A DNA stretch of 64,000 bases from Corynebacterium urogenitale (GTDB taxonomy: Bacteria > Actinomycetota > Actinomycetes > Mycobacteriales > Mycobacteriaceae), in NCBI RefSeq assembly GCF_009026825.1, contig NZ_CP045032.1:1054001-1118000 (forward strand), written 5' to 3'. The stretch's first letter is position 1. Every line of letters begins with the position of its first letter. The notes below the pieces were generated by a model, which ran no database searches, was not told the origin of the DNA, and saw only the letters and a list, made by a program, of their open reading frames with translations. The position numbers and the translations under genes are program-made. Positions 60,092 through 64,000 of the stretch are shown here, in pieces.

Positions 60092-61624
60092 CTACTTGTA
60101 GAGAGTGCCTTGGAACTGCGGATTGAGGAGGTTCTCCGCACCCAGCACGCGTTCCAGTGTGTCCTCATCCAGCAGGCCCTTCTCTAGCACTAGTCCGCGC
60201 ACGGACTTGCCGGTGGCTGCAGCTTCCTTACCGATGAGGTCGCCATTGTGGTGACCGATGAGCGGGTTGAGGTAAGTGATGATGCCGATGGAGTTATCCA
60301 CGTAGGCACGGCAGACCTCCGGATTCGCGGTGATGTCCACCACGCACAGAGTACGCAGGGTCGTGCAGGCTCGGGCGAGGAAACGAACCGACTCGAACAC
60401 GCACTGGGCGATCACGGGCTCCATCACATTGAGCTGCAGCTGACCAGCCTCCGCTGCCATCGTGACGGTGACATCATTGCCAAAGACCTTGAAGCAAATC
60501 TGATTGACCACTTCAGGAATCACGGGGTTCACCTTCGCGGGCATGATGGACGAGCCGGCCTGCCGTGGTGGCAGGTTAATCTCGTTAAGTCCAGCGCGTG
60601 GACCCGAGGACAGCAATCGGAGGTCGTTGCAGATCTTCGAAATCTTCATTGCCACTCGGCGGACGGCGCCGTGTGCATTGACGTATGCGCCGCAGTCGCT
60701 CGTGGCTTCGATGAGGTCGCCAGCGGACTTGATGTCCAGCCCTGTGACCTCGCCCAGCGCGCGGATCACAGCTTCGCGGTAGCCGGAAGGGGTATTGACT
60801 CCCGTGCCGATTGCGGTGCCGCCCATGTTGACCTCGCGCAAGTGAGCCTGGGCGCGTTCCAGCTGCAGCCGCTCCTCCGAAATATTGTTCGCGAAGGCGG
60901 CGAATTCCTGCCCTAGGGACATGGGAACAGCGTCCTGCAGCTGTGTTCGCCCCATTTTGAGGATGTTCTTAAACTCCACGCCTTTCGCGCGGAATGCTCG
61001 CTCTAGCGCATTGAGGTGTTTGATGAGCTCATCGATGGCGAAATGGAGACCCAGACGGAAGCCGGTTGGATAGGCATCGTTGGTGGACTGGGACATGTTG
61101 ACGTCGTCATTCGGGTTCAGAACGTCATAGGACCCGCGCGGATGGCCGAGGTGCTCGAGGGCGATATTGGTGATGACCTCGTTCGTATTCATGTTGGTCG
61201 AGGTTCCGGCACCACCTTGGAAAACGTCGAGCGGGAACTGGTCCATAGCGACGTGCTGGTCGAGCATTTGGTCACAAGCCCAGACGATCGCATCGCACTT
61301 GTCCTGTGGTAGCGCTCCCACTTCGGCATTAGCGATGGCAGCGGCCTTCTTCACCATCACCATGCCACGAATAAACTCGGGGATCTGATTGATGGTCGTG
61401 CGGGAAATCTGGAAGTTATCGACTGCGCGGAGCGTGTGGACTCCGTAATAGGCGGATTCCGGGACGTCCAGAACGCCTAGCAGGTCCTCTTCTTGGCGAA
61501 AGGCGGAGGCTTCGCGGGCGCGGATGGAGTGCTTCTCCGCGGAGGTGATGATGTCTGTGGACGAGGTGACCCGACCTGTGCGGGCTGCGGCTGAGCGAGG
61601 TGAGGGTGTGGGCGTGCCGACCAT
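60092..61624 (-). CDS. aspA: aspartate ammonia-lyase
   Basis: 510 aa. [15 protein letters not shown] signature (about 350-365), [14 protein letters not shown] and catalytic-site motifs of the fumarase/aspartase superfamily. About 30 extra N-terminal residues compared with the usual start near EEDLLG suggest a later start may be used. Converts aspartate to fumarate and ammonia. Confidence 0.92.
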   Translation of the reverse strand: MVGTPTPSPRSAAARTGRVTSSTDIITSAEKHSIRAREASAFRQEEDLLGVLDVPESAYYGVHTLRAVDNFQISRTTINQIPEFIRGMVMVKKAAAIANAEVGALPQDKCDAIVWACDQMLDQHVAMDQFPLDVFQGGAGTSTNMNTNEVITNIALEHLGHPRGSYDVLNPNDDVNMSQSTNDAYPTGFRLGLHFAIDELIKHLNALERAFRAKGVEFKNILKMGRTQLQDAVPMSLGQEFAAFANNISEERLQLERAQAHLREVNMGGTAIGTGVNTPSGYREAVIRALGEVTGLDIKSAGDLIEATSDCGAYVNAHGAVRRVAMKISKICNDLRLLSSGPRAGLNEINLPPRQAGSSIMPAKVNPVIPEVVNQICFKVFGNDVTVTMAAEAGQLQLNVMEPVIAQCVFESVRFLARACTTLRTLCVVDITANPEVCRAYVDNSIGIITYLNPLIGHHNGDLIGKEAAATGKSVRGLVLEKGLLDEDTLERVLGAENLLNPQFQGTLYK

Positions 61625-61782
61625 GGTGTGTTGACAGTCCTTCCGTAAAACGGGGTTGGCAGGGTGTGTAACCGGAATGCTTCGCCTTACCGTGCGGTGT
61701 GGCGAAGGTTACAGCTAACCCTAGTGAGGAAGGTGATCGATGCGCCGGAAGTGACCCCAAAGAGGGGCACTTTGTTCAACAA

Positions 61783-62628
61783 TTAGATGCGAGCGATGCG
61801 GATATCGCTCGCCAGAATCGCCGTTGCTCCAAGCGCGGAAAGGCGATCCATCAGGGAATTTGCATCCTCACGCGGAACCATGGCGCGGACCGCCACCCAA
61901 TCCTTGTTGGCCAGTGGAGAGACGGTTGGTGCGGACAAACCAGGTGTAATTGCAGCACAATCGTCGAGCTTCGCGCGCGCGACGTTGTAGTCCAGCATGA
62001 CGTAATTGCGGGCGTGCAGGATGCCCTCGATGCGCTTGATGAGGACCTGTTGTTCCGCCGTGACTTCTTCATCTACACGACCCACGATGACCGCTTCGGA
62101 GGTGATGAGAGGCTCGCCGAAAGGCTCCAGACCCTGCTTGCGGAGTGTGCGTCCGGTGGAAACTACATCGGCGATTGCATCCGCGACGCCCAGACGAATG
62201 GAGATCTCCACCGCGCCGTCGAGTCGGATGACCTCAGCCTCAATGCCACGCTGCCGTAGATCCTTGCGGACGAGGTTCGGATAACTGGTGGCGATGCGCT
62301 TGCCCGCCAGCTTTTCGATGCTCCAGTCCTCTGTATTCGGGGCGGCATAGCGGAAGGTGGACGCGCCGAAGCCCAGGCCCAACAGCTCCTTGACCTCTTC
62401 TCGAGTGTCAGCTGCAAGATCGCGGCCGGTGATGCCGATGTCCAGGTGCCCCGACGCGATGTAGATCGCAATGTCCTTCGGGCGCAGGAAGTAGAACTCC
62501 ACGCCATTGGCTTTGTCCTCGACGGTGAGGGATTTGGAGTCGCCTCGGGTGGCGTACCCCGCCTCCTTGAGGATTTCGGTGGCGGTTTCGGACAGAGAGC
62601 CCTTGTTGGGAACGGCTACGCGCAACAT
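61783..62628 (-). CDS. hisG: ATP phosphoribosyltransferase, long form
   Basis: 281 aa. [24 protein letters not shown] start, [43 protein letters not shown] region and a C-terminal regulatory domain that binds histidine ([23 protein letters not shown]). First step of histidine synthesis; feedback-inhibited. Confidence 0.96.
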   Translation of the reverse strand: MLRVAVPNKGSLSETATEILKEAGYATRGDSKSLTVEDKANGVEFYFLRPKDIAIYIASGHLDIGITGRDLAADTREEVKELLGLGFGASTFRYAAPNTEDWSIEKLAGKRIATSYPNLVRKDLRQRGIEAEVIRLDGAVEISIRLGVADAIADVVSTGRTLRKQGLEPFGEPLITSEAVIVGRVDEEVTAEQQVLIKRIEGILHARNYVMLDYNVARAKLDDCAAITPGLSAPTVSPLANKDWVAVRAMVPREDANSLMDRLSALGATAILASDIRIARI

Positions 62629-62724
62629 GGTGAAGAGAGTCTTTCCTCGAGGGATGGTGGGCCCGATGGGAAGTGGCGAGCCCTGCGGATGGTGAAGTGG
62701 AGTGTGATGTCGCCGATGCGAAGA

Positions 62725-62997
62725 TCACAGATGTCGGTAGATATCCTCCGGTGTCAGGCCACGACCCACCATGACCACCTGCAGCCAGTAGATGAGTTGG
62801 GAGATTTCCTCGGCCAACTCTTCGTCGGACTGATACTCAGCGGCCAGCCAGACTTCGCCGGCCTCTTCGACGATCTTTTTGCCCTGAAAATGCACGCCAT
62901 TATCGAGCGCCTGGACAGTACCGGAGCCCTCTGGGCGATCGGTTGCCTTCTGGCGCAGCTCAGCGAACAGGGAGTCGAAATTCTTGGATGCACTCAC
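62725..62997 (-). CDS. hisE: phosphoribosyl-ATP pyrophosphatase
   Basis: 90 aa from GTG 62997. [22 protein letters not shown] and [39 protein letters not shown] with the acidic Mg-binding residues. Directly upstream of hisG, the usual actinobacterial pair for steps one and two of histidine synthesis. Confidence 0.95.
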   Translation of the reverse strand: MSASKNFDSLFAELRQKATDRPEGSGTVQALDNGVHFQGKKIVEEAGEVWLAAEYQSDEELAEEISQLIYWLQVVMVGRGLTPEDIYRHL

Positions 62998-63036
62998 GCG
63001 CTCTATTGTGGCACGCCCGGGCAACTCTGTCTCCTT

Positions 63037-63729
63037 CTACCCCAGCTGAAGGTAAATATTTCGCAGATCCTTCACGCCCATCCCGGTCAGATCCGCGGCG
63101 CCAGGACGTAGCATGTCGAGCGCGGTGACTTCCTCTGGGACGACCGTTTCCTCCTCCACCGGGATGCCGATCACGCGGCAGCCCGCGGTGAATGCGGCTG
63201 TCATACCGGTCGAGGAATCCTCCACAACGAGGCATTCGTCCGGCTTGCACCTCATTCGCCGCGCCGCCTCCAGGTAAATATCGGGTGCCGGCTTGCCGGT
63301 GTCGACTTCGTCGCCGCAGAGCGTGAATGTAAATGTCTCCTCGCTGATCTTTCTATACATCGACGCCAGCGCGATGTCCGTGAGGTCCCTCGTTGTATTT
63401 GTCACCAGCGCCATCGGCAGGCCCTCCGTATGGGCTTCGTGGAGAATTTCGGGGATTTGTGGCCGGAATTCGATATCGCCTGCTAACAGCTCGCCCATGA
63501 TGGATCGGATACGGCCCTTCCAGTGCTGCATGCTGGCGTCGGTGAGGGGGATCCCTGCGTAGTTTGACAGTAAGGAGATCGTGCCTTCCTGAGTGCCGCC
63601 GATCGTCAATGCCCTGACCTCGGGAATGAGCGGCTTGCCCATCTCCTCGGCGAGTGCGTATGTGGCATCGCCCCAGAGGTGCTCGGTGTTGACGATCGTG
63701 CCATCCATGTCCCACAGAATCGCTTTCAT
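63037..63729 (-). CDS. HAD-family phosphatase
   Basis: 230 aa from ATG 63729 (63744 is an alternative). Motif I LWDMDGTIVNTE with nucleophile and acid Asp, motif II VTNTTRD, motif III Lys region GKPAPDIYLEAARRM and motif IV VVEDSSTGMTAA. Cap of about 70 residues places it with beta-phosphoglucomutase-like sugar phosphatases. Upstream of hisE. Confidence 0.9.
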   Translation of the reverse strand: MKAILWDMDGTIVNTEHLWGDATYALAEEMGKPLIPEVRALTIGGTQEGTISLLSNYAGIPLTDASMQHWKGRIRSIMGELLAGDIEFRPQIPEILHEAHTEGLPMALVTNTTRDLTDIALASMYRKISEETFTFTLCGDEVDTGKPAPDIYLEAARRMRCKPDECLVVEDSSTGMTAAFTAGCRVIGIPVEEETVVPEEVTALDMLRPGAADLTGMGVKDLRNIYLQLG

Positions 63730-63805
63730 GATGTGGTTAACCATAAAGGAGTAACGCTGCCCCCGCAGGATGGAGGGCACTAGAGTGAACCCGAAAGGAG
63801 GAACT

Positions 63806-64000
63806 ATGACACGGAACACATCGACTGGTTGCGCGAATCACAACAGCTACTTCACGCTGGATCACACGGAGAGCAAGATTGACGGCGACGAGCAGCAGAC
63901 GGTGTACCACTTCACCGCCACTCCGCTGACCTCCAGCCCGTGGGGCGAAGGATTTCAGCACGGTTCTCCCCCAGCTGCACTCGTGTCGAACCTCCTCGAG
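63806..64000 (+). CDS. acyl-CoA thioesterase-like protein, 5' part
   Basis: 65 codons from ATG 63806 with AAAGGAGG seven bases upstream; continues beyond the window. NSYFTLDHTESKIDGD...FTATPLTSSPWGEGFQHGSPPAALVSNLLE matches the start of TesB-like two-hotdog thioesterases of actinobacteria. Divergent from the HAD gene. Confidence 0.75.
   Translation, partial: MTRNTSTGCANHNSYFTLDHTESKIDGDEQQTVYHFTATPLTSSPWGEGFQHGSPPAALVSNLLE

Overview
The window is a piece of a Corynebacterium chromosome carrying an integrated, phage-related island at its left end. The genus call rests on several things. The order SecA2 - OdhI (FHA) - FtsR (MerR) - DUF151 nuclease - MerR is the corynebacterial/mycobacterial block. 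Polyprenol-phosphate-mannose synthase and apolipoprotein N-acyltransferase are separate genes. A full pupylation locus (dop, pup, pafA, arc) is present without any 20S proteasome genes. No rRNA or species marker is present, so I do not name a species.

Region 1 (1-11006) is an integrated element of about 10.6 kb. A 41-bp direct repeat (329-369 and 10932-10972) is the 3' half of a minus-strand tRNA-Pro(GGG) gene; the complete tRNA is at the right end beside a tyrosine integrase. The repeat copy at the left end still carries what looks like the original tRNA terminator. Paired 11-bp-spaced arm-type sites occur at both ends. Between the ends lie a RecA-fold RepA-like ATPase followed by an iteron cluster (probable replication origin), a P27-type small terminase subunit, two paralogous zinc-finger/HNH proteins, a coiled-coil DUF4041/T5orf172 protein, a lipoprotein and several small unknown genes. 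No capsid, portal, tail, large terminase or lysis gene is present. This gene set fits a phage satellite (analogous to PICI elements) better than a prophage remnant.

Two large non-coding zones in the island are built of consecutive hairpins. The first (about 1785-2810) has more than a dozen stems, a probable 8-bp kissing-loop, two places where one strand can pair with either of two partners, a small truncated HNH reading frame inside, and a strong terminator at its end. The second (about 9186-9561) contains six hairpins with the same AGCGGCC-type stem, just downstream of the iterons. I regard these as the most novel content of the window.

Region 2 (11163-26726) holds rraA, an alpha/beta hydrolase, secA2, odhI, ftsR, a DUF151 gene, a second merR, a VWA membrane protein, two CNNM/CBS membrane proteins, a DEAD-box helicase, gnd and a hotdog thioesterase. 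Region 3 (26727-43862) holds ndh, a CFA-synthase-like methyltransferase, an FAD dehydrogenase, an amidase, an SDR, a phosphoribosyltransferase, a YkvI-like permease, mgtE, YceI, rbpA, ppm and lnt. Region 4 (43859-56989) is a long minus-strand run: DprE2-like SDR, helY, tatC, tatA, pafC, pafB, pafA, pup, dop, arc, trmI. It links protein export, DNA-damage transcriptional control (PafBC) and pupylation. Region 5 (57026-64000) holds a DUF1275 protein, a GlcD-like oxidase, a RecB-type nuclease, aspA, hisG, hisE, a HAD phosphatase and the start of a thioesterase. Several intergenic gaps carry short tandem repeats or perfect palindromes, often touching the 3' end of a gene.
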